A DNA stretch of 43,225 bases, taken from positions 1 to 43,225 of the forward strand of contig NZNW01000030.1 of NCBI GenBank assembly GCA_002695065.1, given 5' to 3'. Made by a program: the position numbers and the translations under genes. Below the pieces are notes generated by a model, which saw only the letters and a list, made by a program, of their open reading frames with translations, did no database searches and had not been told where the DNA came from. This document shows positions 17,301 through 25,206 of this stretch, in pieces (positions within the stretch are counted from its first letter, which is position 1; each line of letters opens with the position of its first letter). This DNA comes from Salinicola sp. (GTDB lineage Bacteria; Pseudomonadota; Gammaproteobacteria; Pseudomonadales; Halomonadaceae).

Positions 17301-17804
17301 CAGAAGATTGTCGACGATGGCGGCAGGAGCGATGCCGAGCATGACGCGGCGCGTTTCCTGCACGAGAACGAGGGGTTCTTCAACGCCCTGGACACCTTTC
17401 AGAAAGGCGGCAACGGCGACGGCAAGATCAGTACGAAAGATTTCGACGACTGGTTTGCCACCATTGGTGAAGGTGACCTGGATGGCTATCGTCAGGCCTC
17501 GGTCGTGGGAGATTACGACATCGATTTCTATCGTGACAACGAGGAGGCGCTGACAGTGGCGATCGACAGTTGGGACGACTGGAACGGCAAGGACGACATC
17601 GTCAGCCGCGATGATCTCGACAAGATCGTCGATGACAAGGATCGTGACGAAAGCGAACAGGAGGCGGCGACACTGCTATCCGAGGATCAGGGGCTGTTCG
17701 CGGTGCTCGATACCTTCAAGAAAAGCGATGGCAGCGACGGCAAGATCAGTACCAAGGATCTCAACGCCTGGCTCGAGACGATCGGCGTCGAGCGGCGCGC
17801 CTGA
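14337..17804 (+). CDS. 1155-residue acidic protein with three EF-hand-like tandem repeats and hydrophobic core segments
   Basis: ATG 14337 behind AAGGAGA. No Sec signal is visible. Residues about 1-70 are low-complexity and acidic; SAEQIRDKYDIPDFTGDG follows. Residues about 590-700 hold several glycine/alanine-rich hydrophobic stretches (GGAGLDITGGVMDLVTG, AGPILGVVGTVFGVAG) that could insert in a membrane. From base 16878 to the end there are three units with an exact 318-bp period (starts 16878, 17196, 17514). Each carries two EF-hand-like loops: DWNGKDDIVSRDDL and a GDGKIS-x-x-D loop followed by WL. The repeat and hydrophobic segments remind me of type III translocators/effectors of the HrpK/HrpF/NopX kind; this is from memory. 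No secretion genes are nearby, so function is unassigned. Confidence 0.85.
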   Translation: MAPSVNSDREIETPDTAGAPADSPQWVSTLVRAIASGKTDGETEETDAAEKPEQTSDTSLSAEQIRDKYDIPDFTGDGLMEAEVDEKDDDGNRKTVGQKAAEDFIQGIRDDVKSGKLGEESDEAKLVDLIDAQGATDHGYDLYGYVELIESGGTTYRQAQTEPTHLTGDDAKAIIDEDELAKQISELMQKEGISRRYDDSLQGAIESVPDDKREAISDKVNEALFDADGKANLEFEDYVIAMKEKADATEDEALSDRIQAEVDNYFEALQALEPDSYKDRKQAFDQNMMTHQLDGYMENPDSVDAENVSTGLRDTIDIVQGGINSALQHLDKTDKSYNAYQTLNRDLESFKSSLSKLSAGEHKKLAESLRLATEVTNRPGISQAEKDKLFQKIVNDNLTALPEAEKGTFKKVLDSASSSGTLGAMSGMMSLISGGMQISNGGWDEMTTDERVGAVRDLVGALSFGNDFAKFGSNLIETLGGKREVPGIEGGVPRANATAWLGLLGDNFPDIWRSGADVKADLFAENISLRVDNGSRSLGNQGIPLDDLDENGRRNFDKLAENLGNQMIDTGTRTSGTDIAKKVGRSYLRFMGGAGLDITGGVMDLVTGVKKLKDADTALERAGAGIQIGLGSSTTGMAIANTVSMFAPSGSNLAANLGGIGTRVMSGIFMGARVAGPILGVVGTVFGVAGTLIAEAINHQKMQKLTDSQGEFFKDLSEYGVTEEDWGDKLEFARYESYMYGGRDSPDDQSIFDYQSKEWQHFQDTEGKHGSSLSRLAPHLHKDGDPGTENLWEKHLTGGTTRQTGKDHVSKTDDWRPWSDTDLEAGDEGLGTDELRRNSRMDAMMTLYGKDFFDVHKAEIDTVAAVWDDWNGSDAIVSRDDLRDIVADEGKSQEEQDAAQFLLDENGFYDGLDSLKQGGDGDAKISTNDLDTWLEELGEDSVEEYRQTAAANDYGSAFLQDHSAELQTIAERWNDWNGKDDIVSRTDLQKIVDDGGRSDAEHDAARFLHENEGFFNALDTFQKGGNGDGKISTKDFDDWFATIGEGDLDGYRQASVVGDYDIDFYRDNEEALTVAIDSWDDWNGKDDIVSRDDLDKIVDDKDRDESEQEAATLLSEDQGLFAVLDTFKKSDGSDGKISTKDLNAWLETIGVERRA
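16878..17801 (+). repeat. Three 318-bp in-frame coding repeats
   Basis: Units start at 16878, 17196 and 17514, each 106 codons; the third ends about 10 codons short at the stop. Anchor motifs recur at the same offset: tyrosine start, W-x-D-W-N-G, IVSR-x-DL, AA-x-FL, and KIST-x-D. DNA identity is only partial, so the duplication is old and kept under protein-level constraint. Each unit has one calcium-loop-like motif in each half. Confidence 0.85.
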
Positions 17805-17840
17805 GATCGGGCAGCCACTCGACGCAAGCTGACGGACTCG

Positions 17841-17862
17841 CCCCCGGCCATCTGGCCGGGGG
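17841..17862. terminator. Shared hairpin between convergent genes
   Basis: CCCCCGGCCA (17841-17850), TC, TGGCCGGGGG (17853-17862): a perfect 10-bp stem in the 96-bp gap between the repeat protein (+) and the M13 peptidase (-). A TGCTTTTCTT stretch follows 13 nt later on the plus strand. It could serve both directions. Confidence 0.55.
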
Positions 17863-17900
17863 GTGTCGTTCGGGCTGCTTTTCTTCCATCCGAACCGAGG

Positions 17901-20036
17901 CTACCAGATCACCACCCGCTTTTCGGGCGGCAGGTAGAGATCGTCGCCGGGCGTGACATCGAAGGCGTCGTACCACGCATCCATGTTGCGCACGATGCCG
18001 TTGACGCGGAACTGCGACGGCGAGTGGGGGTCGCCCTGCACCCGATTGATCATCTCCTCTTCGCGCATCAGGCGACGCCAGACCTGGCCCCAGGCCAGGA
18101 AGAAGCGCTGGTCACCGGTGAAGCCGTCGATGACCGGCGCGGGGTTGCCATCGAGCGAGCGGTGATAGGCACCCAGGGCGATGTTGAGTCCGCCGAGATC
18201 GCCGATGTTCTCGCCCATCGTCAGCTGCGGGTCGAGCGAGTAGCCCGGCACCGGTTCGTACTGGGCGTACTGCTGCCCGAGGTGTCTGGCCAGTTCGTCG
18301 AAATGCTCGGCGTCGGTGGTCGTCCACCAGTCGGTCAGCATGCCGGTACCGTCCGACTTGCGGCCCTGATCGTCGAAACCGTGGCTCATCTCGTGGCCGA
18401 TCACCGCGCCGATGCCACCGTAGTTGACCGCCGGATCGGCGTTCGGATCGAAGAAGGGCGGCTGCAGGATCGCCGCCGGAAACACGATCTCGTTGCGTGA
18501 GGGCGAATAGTAGGCATTGACGGTCTGCGGGTTCATGAACCACTCGTCCCGGTCCACCGGACCGCCGAGCTTGGCCAGATCGTCCTGCCAGTGCCACTGG
18601 CGCACGGCTCCGATATCGCCGTAAAGATCGTTTGAACTGATGTCCATCCCTGCATAGGTTTCCCATTCATCGGGATAGGCGATCTTGGCGGTGAAGGCGT
18701 CGAGCTTTTCCAGCGCCCGCTGACGGGTCCGGTCGGTCATCCAGCTCACCTGGTGTTGCAGACGATCGCGATAGGCGTCTTCGAGATTGGCGACCAGCGT
18801 CTCCATCTCGCTCTTGGCCCGGGGCGGGAAGTGCAGCATCACGTAGAGCTTGCCGGCGGCCTGCCCCAGGAAATCGTTGATCAGCGATACGCCGCGTTTC
18901 CAGCGCTCGCGCTGCTCCGGCTGGCCGGACAGACGCTTGCCGTGGAATTCGAAGTGCGCCCGGCTGAAGTCGCTCGAAAGGTAAGGACTGTTGGCGTCCA
19001 GCAATCTAAACGTCGCATAGGTCTTGAGCGTCGAGAGCGGCGTTTCGTCATAAAGCCGTGCCAGCTCGCGAATGGCGGTGTTCTCCGCCAGCACGACCTC
19101 GTCCTGACCGGCAAGTCCGCTGGCCGAGAGCCATGGCTGCCAGGGGAAACCGGAGGCATAGTCGCCGAGTCGATCCAACTGCAGTGGATTGTAGGTCAGA
19201 TCGCGATCCCGCTGTTTGGCCGGTGCCCACTCGACCCTCGCCATGGCGGTCTCCATCTCGAGGATTCGATGTGCGCTCTGTCGGGGATGGGGCTGCCCGG
19301 CCAATGTGAGGAGCCTGTCGATGTAGCCGAGGTAGGCCTGGCGAATCGCGTCGAAGCGCGGATCGTCGCCGAGATAGTAGTCCCGAGTGGGCAGGATCAG
19401 CGGAATCTGCGACAGGTAGACGGCGTAGCGATCCGGCGCCTTGACGTCGATATCGATCTCTGGCGTCACGATAGCCGGCACGCCGAGGCGGCTGTCGGCG
19501 CTGAACCGGGCCAGATCCCCCTTGCTCCCGATCGCCGCCAGGCGCTCCAGGTCCGGTATCAGCGGCGTGAGGCCCTTGGCCTCGATAGCGCCCTCGTCCA
19601 TCCAGGCGTGGTAGAGATCGCCCAACCGCTGCTGGGGCGAGTTCGGCGGGGTGTCGGCGCCATCGAGCTGGCGCAGAATGTCGCGCACCTGCTGTTCGGC
19701 GCGGTCGGCCAGCACGGTAAAGGCGCCGTAGTTGCTGCGGTCGGACGGAATCGAGGTGCGTGCCAGCCAGCCGCCGTTGACGTAGTGGTAGAAGTCGTCG
19801 CCAGGGGCGACGCTGGTGTCGCGGGCGCTCAGGTCGACGCCCCAGGTTCCTAGCCTGGTAGTAGTGGTGGCCGGCGCCGACGCGTGCGATGGGGCGGATG
19901 AGCTTGAGGTTGTCGAGGATGGCGATTCGCCCTGACTGCCAGCAGCAAATGGGCTTGAACCGGCGGTACCGGCGATCATCAGGAGCACGATGGCGCGGCG
20001 GATCGCCGAAGTTGATATGAAGTGTCTATCAGTCAT
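17901..20036 (-). CDS. Exported M13-family zinc metallopeptidase (PepO/neprilysin type)
   Basis: 711 residues. Residues about 1-32 form a Sec signal (AIRRAIVLLMIAGTAGSSPFA), followed by a serine/threonine-rich linker to about residue 58. The M13 N-terminal domain follows (PGDDFYHYVNGGWLARTSIP). The catalytic domain has H548-E-M-S-H552 and the third zinc ligand E609 in ENIGDLGGLNIA. It ends in PPEKRVVIW, the conserved M13 C-terminal tryptophan. M13 enzymes cut oligopeptides on the amino side of hydrophobic residues. No lipobox is seen, so a periplasmic or secreted location is inferred. It follows the TonB receptor gene and its terminator, so it may need readthrough or a promoter inside the receptor 3' end. 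Confidence 0.93.
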   Translation of the reverse strand: MTDRHFISTSAIRRAIVLLMIAGTAGSSPFAAGSQGESPSSTTSSSSAPSHASAPATTTTRLGTWGVDLSARDTSVAPGDDFYHYVNGGWLARTSIPSDRSNYGAFTVLADRAEQQVRDILRQLDGADTPPNSPQQRLGDLYHAWMDEGAIEAKGLTPLIPDLERLAAIGSKGDLARFSADSRLGVPAIVTPEIDIDVKAPDRYAVYLSQIPLILPTRDYYLGDDPRFDAIRQAYLGYIDRLLTLAGQPHPRQSAHRILEMETAMARVEWAPAKQRDRDLTYNPLQLDRLGDYASGFPWQPWLSASGLAGQDEVVLAENTAIRELARLYDETPLSTLKTYATFRLLDANSPYLSSDFSRAHFEFHGKRLSGQPEQRERWKRGVSLINDFLGQAAGKLYVMLHFPPRAKSEMETLVANLEDAYRDRLQHQVSWMTDRTRQRALEKLDAFTAKIAYPDEWETYAGMDISSNDLYGDIGAVRQWHWQDDLAKLGGPVDRDEWFMNPQTVNAYYSPSRNEIVFPAAILQPPFFDPNADPAVNYGGIGAVIGHEMSHGFDDQGRKSDGTGMLTDWWTTTDAEHFDELARHLGQQYAQYEPVPGYSLDPQLTMGENIGDLGGLNIALGAYHRSLDGNPAPVIDGFTGDQRFFLAWGQVWRRLMREEEMINRVQGDPHSPSQFRVNGIVRNMDAWYDAFDVTPGDDLYLPPEKRVVIW

Positions 20037-20057
20037 GATGTCTCGGTAGTTCGGATG

Positions 20058-20084
20058 AAAAAAGCCGCTGCACGAGTCAGCGGC
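20058..20084 (-). terminator. Intrinsic terminator after the TonB-receptor operon
   Basis: On the minus strand GCCGCTG, loop ACTCGTG, CAGCGGC is followed at once by TTTTTT (complement of 20063-20058). A textbook intrinsic terminator 26 bp after the receptor stop. Confidence 0.85.
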
Positions 20085-20109
20085 AATCGGTCGTTAGAAC
20101 GGTTGCCCG

Positions 20110-22908
20110 TCAGAAAGCGTAATTGAAACGGGCGTAGACTGTGCGACCCAGTGCGTCGGCGTAGCGGGCATCATAGCCGAGCTGACCAACTTCTGGCTGG
20201 TTGGAGAACGGCGGGTCGCGGTCGAACATGTTCCGTACGCCGAGGGTGACCGTCGGGCCGGCCGTGAACGCGTACGAACCCAGTGCGTCCCAAGTCGTGT
20301 AGGAACCGACTTCACTGTGAGTAGAGGTGTCGTAGTCGTCATAACCCGTCATGTAATGATTGATGACACCGGCACCCCAATGGCCCTTGTTCCAGTTGAC
20401 GGAAAGCTTGTGCTTCCAGCGGAAGACCGTGCCGTAGCCGGCGCGGTAGTGCCCGACGCGGCTGACGTAATCGCCATCTGGCGTTTCCTGGAAGTCATAG
20501 CGATCGACGTATGTGCCGGTGTAGCCCACGGTAAAGAAGCCGTAGCTTGTCGGCAGTCGATAGTTTGCCGACACGTCGACACCGTTGGTCTTGGTGGTGC
20601 CAAGGTTTTGATAGCGAACCGGAATGTAGTCGATTGACCCGTCATCGTTACGCACGATGTTGCCAGGCTCGTTGGCGATAACGTAATCGGAAGTCGGCAA
20701 GGCAACTTCGTTCTCGATCTCGATCCACCAGAAATCCAGACCCGCCGAAAAGCTCTGGAATGGCTGATAGACGAAGCCGAGTGTCCAGTTCTTGGCCTCT
20801 TCCGGTTTCAGATCTTCGTTGCCGCCCTGCTCCTCCAGGAACTGGGTGTTACAGTCGCGACTGCCAACGCCGCCGTTGGCGGGCGAGCCACCGGGGCAAA
20901 GGAGCGGGTCATTGAGGCCGCCTGGTGAGAACGTCTGCGCTGCAGGGTCGTAGAGTTCGTAGAGCGATGGGGCACGGAAGCCTTCGCTATAGGCACCACG
21001 AACCAGCAGTTGCTGGAAGGGTTGCCAGCGGAAGGAGATCTTGGGGTTGGTGGTATCGCCCACATCGCTATAGTCGTCGTAGCGCACTGCCGCCGTGACT
21101 TCGAGCCCGTCGATGATGGGTACGTTCAATTCACTGTAGATACCTTTGACATCACGACTCTCGTTGATCGAGGCATCCGGCGAGAGTCCGCCACTGGTCG
21201 CACGAGAGGCTACGTCGGGATCGGTCTCGAGCTTCAGTCGCTCGTGGCGGTAGTCGGCACCGACGGCGATGGCCGAGGAGCCGGCCCCAAACCAGTCGCC
21301 GATTTCGCGACTGAGTTTACCGTCCCAGGCGTAGACATCGTTCTGGGCGGTCCACACCAGCCCACTGGCCTCGGCATCTGCCAGGGCCTGTTGGCCGGCG
21401 GCGGTCAGCGGGTCGGTGGAGAACGGATCGATCAGTCCATTATTGAAAGCGTCTTGCAGGTCATTGTCATCGAGATAGCCGCTACGATAGTTCAGGTCTG
21501 TATCACTGCGGTTCCAGGAAACGGCGCTATCGTAGTTGAAACCGGAAAAATCGCCGGTGAAATCCAGCACCAGACGCTGGGCGTCGATAGTGTTGTCAGT
21601 CACACGGGGTCCAGCGGGAATACCGCGCCAACGTACGTCGACCGGTTGAGTTGGATCTAGCGCGGGATCGTCCGGATAGAAAGGTGTCCCGGGCTGAATG
21701 ACCGGACCACCAGAAGTCGGTGATGGCGCGCTCAGCGAGGTGTTTTTATTCCGTGACCATAGGTAGGAGAGAGAGGCCGTATGGTTCTCCGCCAGCTTGG
21801 CCGAGGCTCGAGTATAAAGCGACGTGTTCTCGGTCTTCTGCTGGATTTGGCCGTACCGGCCGTAGTCATAGGTACAGGTGCCGCCACCGGTATCGACCAA
21901 CCCCTCTCCGTTACAACCTTCTCCGGCAAGCGGGTTGCCTGCCACGTCGCCCTGGTAATAATTGCCAGGATAAGCGAAAGATGAAGTGCCGTTGATGCCG
22001 CTCGAAGGATCATAGATCTGGCGAATACTGCTACGGTCGGTATAGTCAACGTCATCTTGCTTGCGGTATCGCATCGATCCCATGATGTTGAAACCATCTT
22101 CTTCGAGATCGCCGTTGCCCCAGGTCGCGCTGATGTCGCCGCTATCGCCGCCACCACTATGGGTGGGTGCGTCGTAGCCGAGCTCCACGTTCCCTCCACT
22201 GAGGTTTTTCTTGGTGATGAAGTTGATGACGCCGCCGATGGCATCGGTGCCGTAGATTGCCGAGGCGCCGTCACGCAAGACCTCGACGCGCTCGATAGCG
22301 CCGAACGGAATCGAGTTGAGGTCAACGGCACTGCCGTCCAGCGAGTTATTGGCCAGTCGGCGACCGTTCAGCAGCACCAGTGTCTTGTCTGTGCCAATAC
22401 CACGCAGGTTGGCAAAACTGGCTCCACCGGTGATGGCTGTGCCTGTACCGTAACCGGGCCCGTAGCTTGTGTCGTTGGCGGAAATCTGCGAGAGCAACTG
22501 GGCGGTTGAAGTAATGCCTTGCTGCCTCATCTCCTCGGCTTCGATGATCGTCACCGGGACCGCAGTTTCGGCGTCCGTTCGGGCAATTGCCGAGCCGGTC
22601 ACCTCCATGCGGCCGAGATCCTGCGTCGGTGCGGCTGCGGGCGCCGCGACGGCCGCGGCAGGGGCAGCCGCCGCCGCAGCGGGTGCCGCCTCGGCAATCT
22701 CGTCGGATGCACCGGCCGGCGGGGCGACATAGTCATCGTCACTGCTCTGCGCCACGGCCAGTGGTGCCGCTGCCAGGATCAGACAGGTCGACGCGAGTAG
22801 GGATGACTTGCGCCATACGCCGGGACGCAGGATCGAGCTTCGCCACCCGAATTTCGGGCAAAGCGGGTCCGTGGGATGCTTGGCATCCCAAATTTTTTGG
22901 GTTGTCAT
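20110..22908 (-). CDS. TonB-dependent outer-membrane receptor
   Basis: 932 residues from the ATG at complement 22908, with AAGGAA upstream; an in-frame ATG 45 bp earlier lacks one. The signal region is long (about 53 residues, hydrophobic part SSLLASTCLILAAAPLAVAQ). An alanine/proline-rich linker (about 65-95) leads to the plug domain: MEVTGSAIARTDAETAVPVT, FANLRGIGTDKTLVLLNGRR, VEVLRDGASAIYGTDAIGGVINFIT. The large beta-barrel ends in ARFNYAF. This plug style (VTGS-RTD-ETAVPVT) is typical of receptors for polymers and peptides rather than classic siderophores, from memory. It is the last gene of a tonB-exbB-exbD-receptor operon and lies among peptidase and oligopeptide transporter genes, so a peptide substrate is inferred. 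Confidence 0.93.
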   Translation of the reverse strand: MTTQKIWDAKHPTDPLCPKFGWRSSILRPGVWRKSSLLASTCLILAAAPLAVAQSSDDDYVAPPAGASDEIAEAAPAAAAAAPAAAVAAPAAAPTQDLGRMEVTGSAIARTDAETAVPVTIIEAEEMRQQGITSTAQLLSQISANDTSYGPGYGTGTAITGGASFANLRGIGTDKTLVLLNGRRLANNSLDGSAVDLNSIPFGAIERVEVLRDGASAIYGTDAIGGVINFITKKNLSGGNVELGYDAPTHSGGGDSGDISATWGNGDLEEDGFNIMGSMRYRKQDDVDYTDRSSIRQIYDPSSGINGTSSFAYPGNYYQGDVAGNPLAGEGCNGEGLVDTGGGTCTYDYGRYGQIQQKTENTSLYTRASAKLAENHTASLSYLWSRNKNTSLSAPSPTSGGPVIQPGTPFYPDDPALDPTQPVDVRWRGIPAGPRVTDNTIDAQRLVLDFTGDFSGFNYDSAVSWNRSDTDLNYRSGYLDDNDLQDAFNNGLIDPFSTDPLTAAGQQALADAEASGLVWTAQNDVYAWDGKLSREIGDWFGAGSSAIAVGADYRHERLKLETDPDVASRATSGGLSPDASINESRDVKGIYSELNVPIIDGLEVTAAVRYDDYSDVGDTTNPKISFRWQPFQQLLVRGAYSEGFRAPSLYELYDPAAQTFSPGGLNDPLLCPGGSPANGGVGSRDCNTQFLEEQGGNEDLKPEEAKNWTLGFVYQPFQSFSAGLDFWWIEIENEVALPTSDYVIANEPGNIVRNDDGSIDYIPVRYQNLGTTKTNGVDVSANYRLPTSYGFFTVGYTGTYVDRYDFQETPDGDYVSRVGHYRAGYGTVFRWKHKLSVNWNKGHWGAGVINHYMTGYDDYDTSTHSEVGSYTTWDALGSYAFTAGPTVTLGVRNMFDRDPPFSNQPEVGQLGYDARYADALGRTVYARFNYAF

Positions 22909-22931
22909 TGTCTGGTGTTCCTTGAATAGCA

Positions 22932-22985
22932 GTTGTTGGTATTCGAAATTCAATAGCTATTATTTGGATGCTCTAGATTGTTGTT
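22932..22985 (-). promoter_or_regulatory. CA-motif leader of the TonB receptor gene
   Basis: The minus strand has AACAACAA (complement of 22985-22978) and a second ACCAACAACT about 24-32 nt before the ATG. A strong ribosome-site-like AAAGGAGGAAAAG lies a little upstream with no start codon after it. The AAnAAnAA form matches the motif bound by Hfq with Crc in pseudomonads. Confidence 0.45.
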
Positions 22986-23061
22986 ATGAGTGGTGCTTTT
23001 CCTCCTTTCAGGATGAGAGTGAACCCGCTGCTAGCTGAGGGCGACGGCTATTCCGGAAAGC

Positions 23062-23463
23062 CTAGGGCTGCGTGAGCACGGCTACTTTCTGAATGCCGGA
23101 GCGTTCCAACGCTGCCATGGCCTTGGCAACCGTGCCGTACTCCACCCCTTCATCCGCCTGAAGCTGTACGGCTTGGTCGGGGTTGTCCTCGTGAGCCTGG
23201 ACCAGCGCCTGCTCCAGGTCTTCGAAGCTGTACTCTTTTTTGCCAATAAAATAAGCACCATCGGCATCGACGCTCACGACCATCGGCTCCTTGGTTTCGG
23301 GAGGCGCGACGGCCCCCGTCTTGGGCAAATTGACGTGTACGGCATTGGTCATGAGTGGGGCGGTGACGATGAAGACCACCAGTAGCACCAGCATCACATC
23401 GACCAGCGGCGTGACGTTCATCTCACTGAGCACTTCGTCATCGTCGTGACTGGAAAAAGCCAT
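23062..23463 (-). CDS. exbD: Biopolymer transport protein ExbD
   Basis: 133 residues. A short cytoplasmic N-terminus rich in aspartate (SSHDDDEVLSEMNVTPL) leads into one membrane helix with the essential aspartate D22 (VDVMLVLLVVFIVTAPLM). A periplasmic domain with the ExbD/TolR fold follows. ExbD forms the proton channel with ExbB and energises TonB. Gap to exbB 50 bp. Its leader carries AATAAGAA overlapping the ribosome site AAGAAGG (complement of 23482-23473). Assigned to ExbD rather than TolR because tonB is in the same operon. Confidence 0.94.
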   Translation of the reverse strand: MAFSSHDDDEVLSEMNVTPLVDVMLVLLVVFIVTAPLMTNAVHVNLPKTGAVAPPETKEPMVVSVDADGAYFIGKKEYSFEDLEQALVQAHEDNPDQAVQLQADEGVEYGTVAKAMAALERSGIQKVAVLTQP

Positions 23464-23513
23464 GTCTCGTTACCTTCTTATTTGCAGGTTGAGGGAGAAC
23501 TCGTACATCGGGG

Positions 23514-24230
23514 TCAACCCATTGCCGGTGCAGGCGACGATACTTCCGGCGCGACAGGTCTGGGCGAGTGGCTTTGAAAGGCGTGCTGCTGGGCCAGGCT
23601 GTAGAAATCGTGAGCGAAGTCATCCATCAGCGAGACGTTGAGTTTCAGGCGCCGCGTAAAGTAGTTGTAAACCAGTACCGCGGGGACGGCGGCGGCGATA
23701 CCGACTCCCGTCGCAATCAATGCATGACCGATAGGTCCGGCCACGGTATCCAGGCCCGCCTCGCCGGTTTCGCCGATGGTGATCAATGCCTCCATGATGC
23801 CCCACACCGTGCCGAACAGACCGATGAAAGGAGAGGTGCTGCCGATACTGGCGAGAATCGCCAGGCCGCCTTCCAGAGAGCGCCTTTCACGTTGGATCTG
23901 CTGTCTCAGCGTACGTTCGAGTCGATCGGAGCGATTGACCTTCTGGGCCAGGTCCTGATTTCTGGGCGCGATGTCTCGTCCCGTAATGACATCGAATCCG
24001 GCTCGCGCGATCGATGCCATGGTGCCGGGGCGCTTTTCGCTGATGGATTCGCCTTCTTCCATGCTCTTGGCCTCCCAGAAAGCCTTCTGGAAGCGTTTGT
24101 TCTCGACTCGGTTCCTGGCGAATTGAAGGCCCTTGATCAGCAGAATGGCCCAGGTCGCGATGGAGAATACGATCAGCGTCCACAGCACGCCGGGAACGAT
24201 CATGGCGGTAATATCGTTGGATTCCATCAT
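23514..24230 (-). CDS. exbB: MotA/TolQ/ExbB proton channel family protein ExbB
   Basis: 238 residues with three membrane helices (about 8-30, 130-155, 175-200). The conserved family core is TSPFIGLFGTVWGIMEAL and GPIGHALIATGVGIAAAVPAVLVYNYF. ExbB is the pentameric part of the inner-membrane proton motor that drives TonB. Two ATGs are adjacent (complement of 24230 and 24227); ribosome site AAGGAAAA. It lies 39 bp after tonB. The leader holds AAACAACAAC (complement of 24268-24259). Confidence 0.94.
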   Translation of the reverse strand: MMESNDITAMIVPGVLWTLIVFSIATWAILLIKGLQFARNRVENKRFQKAFWEAKSMEEGESISEKRPGTMASIARAGFDVITGRDIAPRNQDLAQKVNRSDRLERTLRQQIQRERRSLEGGLAILASIGSTSPFIGLFGTVWGIMEALITIGETGEAGLDTVAGPIGHALIATGVGIAAAVPAVLVYNYFTRRLKLNVSLMDDFAHDFYSLAQQHAFQSHSPRPVAPEVSSPAPAMG

Positions 24231-24258
24231 GGTGTTTTCCTTGCTGAAGTGTTGCGTC

Positions 24259-24268
24259 GTTGTTGTTT
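24259..24268 (-). promoter_or_regulatory. CA motif before exbB
   Basis: Minus-strand AAACAACAAC, 29-38 nt upstream of the exbB ATG, in the short gap after the tonB stop. It matches AAnAAnAA. Confidence 0.45.
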
Positions 24269-24269
24269 G

Positions 24270-25115
24270 TCAGTTGGGAAGCTGAAACGCGATTGTCTGC
24301 AGCGCCCAGCCCTTGATCGGCGTATCGCCACGTCTTGCCGGCTTGAACGTCCACCCACGAACCGTCTCGACGGCGGCTTCATCCAGTTCTCGATGCCCAC
24401 TGGACTGAATGACCTGTACCTGACCCGCCGTGCCATCAGGCATGACCAATATCTTCAACTGCACGTTACCCTCGTAACCGCGGCGCAGTGCCAGCGAAGG
24501 ATAGCGGGGCGGCGGGTTGCCGAGACTCTGCATGCCGGATACTGCGGGCGTGACCTCGTTGCTCGACGATGCGCTGGCACTCTGCGCCGGCTTAGAAGGC
24601 TGGCTCGGTGTCAGTGCAGGCTTCTGCGGAGCCGGCGTGGGTGCTGGCTTCGGTTGCGGCTTCGGTTGCGGCTCGGGCTGAGGTTGCGGCTCAGGCTCAG
24701 GCTCCGGCTCGGGCTCAGGCTCCGGTTCGGGTTGTGGCTCAGGCTCTGGCTGAGGTTCCGGCTCTGGTTCCGGCTCCGGTTCGGGAGACACTTCCTCTTC
24801 GGCCGGTGTGACGGCGACATCATCCACGACCGGTGCTTCCTGAACGGGCGGCGGTTCGACCGGGGGAGGCGGTGGCGGGGGCGGTGGTTGCGGCGGGGGT
24901 GCGCTGGTCAGCGAGACCGTGACTTCCGAGGCCTGGGATGCCTGATTGGGCAGAACTTCGGCCGCAATCATGGGGTGACGATTCAACGACCACCATATCA
25001 ATCCGTGAATCAGCGCCGATATCGCTATCAGGACCAGCACTTCCGGTCGTGATATCGAACGTCTGTTTTTTTGCGTGAATCCCTGAGCGGGAAGCCCGTG
25101 CTCGATCGCGGTCAT
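24270..25115 (-). CDS. tonB: TonB energy-transducing protein with long Pro-Glu/Gln/Lys linker
   Basis: 281 residues. The N-terminal membrane helix carries the SxxxH motif S33-A-L-I-H37 used to couple to ExbBD. A polyproline run follows, then about 50 residues of Pro-Glu, Pro-Gln and Pro-Lys dipeptides that span the periplasm. The C-terminal domain (about 195-281) shows [17 protein letters not shown] and [23 protein letters not shown], the receptor-contacting fold. It is the first gene of the operon and sits behind the sigma-54 element. Having its own receptor in the operon suggests a TonB system dedicated to this substrate. Confidence 0.95.
   Translation of the reverse strand: MTAIEHGLPAQGFTQKNRRSISRPEVLVLIAISALIHGLIWWSLNRHPMIAAEVLPNQASQASEVTVSLTSAPPPQPPPPPPPPPVEPPPVQEAPVVDDVAVTPAEEEVSPEPEPEPEPEPQPEPEPQPEPEPEPEPEPEPEPQPQPEPQPKPQPKPAPTPAPQKPALTPSQPSKPAQSASASSSNEVTPAVSGMQSLGNPPPRYPSLALRRGYEGNVQLKILVMPDGTAGQVQVIQSSGHRELDEAAVETVRGWTFKPARRGDTPIKGWALQTIAFQLPN
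24653..24790 (-). repeat. Low-complexity coding repeat in tonB
   Basis: A run of imperfect 6-bp units (CCGGAG/CCTGAG/CCGCAA type on the minus strand) encoding Pro-Glu and Pro-Gln dipeptides. Such tracts change length by slippage; that would alter the periplasmic reach of TonB without a frameshift when whole units change. Confidence 0.7.
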
Positions 25116-25189
25116 ATTGTCTCGATTGTTCTAGTGACTGCTCTTTGGTGACTCCGCGACAGGAGCCACATTACCTTGTCCTTTTTCGC

Positions 25190-25206
25190 AGCAATATATG
25201 TGCCAA
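25190..25206 (-). promoter_or_regulatory. Sigma-54 (-24/-12) promoter of the tonB-exbB-exbD-receptor operon
   Basis: On the minus strand TTGGCACATATATTGCT: TGGCAC, five bases, TTGCT. The GG of the -24 and the GC of the -12 element are exactly 10 bp apart, as sigma-54 requires. Transcription would start near 25180, about 65 nt before the tonB ATG. The match is close to the family consensus; expression needs an enhancer-binding activator. Confidence 0.7.

Noticed and set aside
15396-17363. 655-codon minus-strand ORF inside the repeat protein
   Set aside because: It mirrors the 318-bp repeats on the wrong strand; the plus frame shows the EF-hand-like constraint.
22909-23061. Fur box or separate iron-regulated promoter before the TonB receptor
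   Set aside because: No GATAATGATAATCATTATC-like 19-mer was found here or before tonB.
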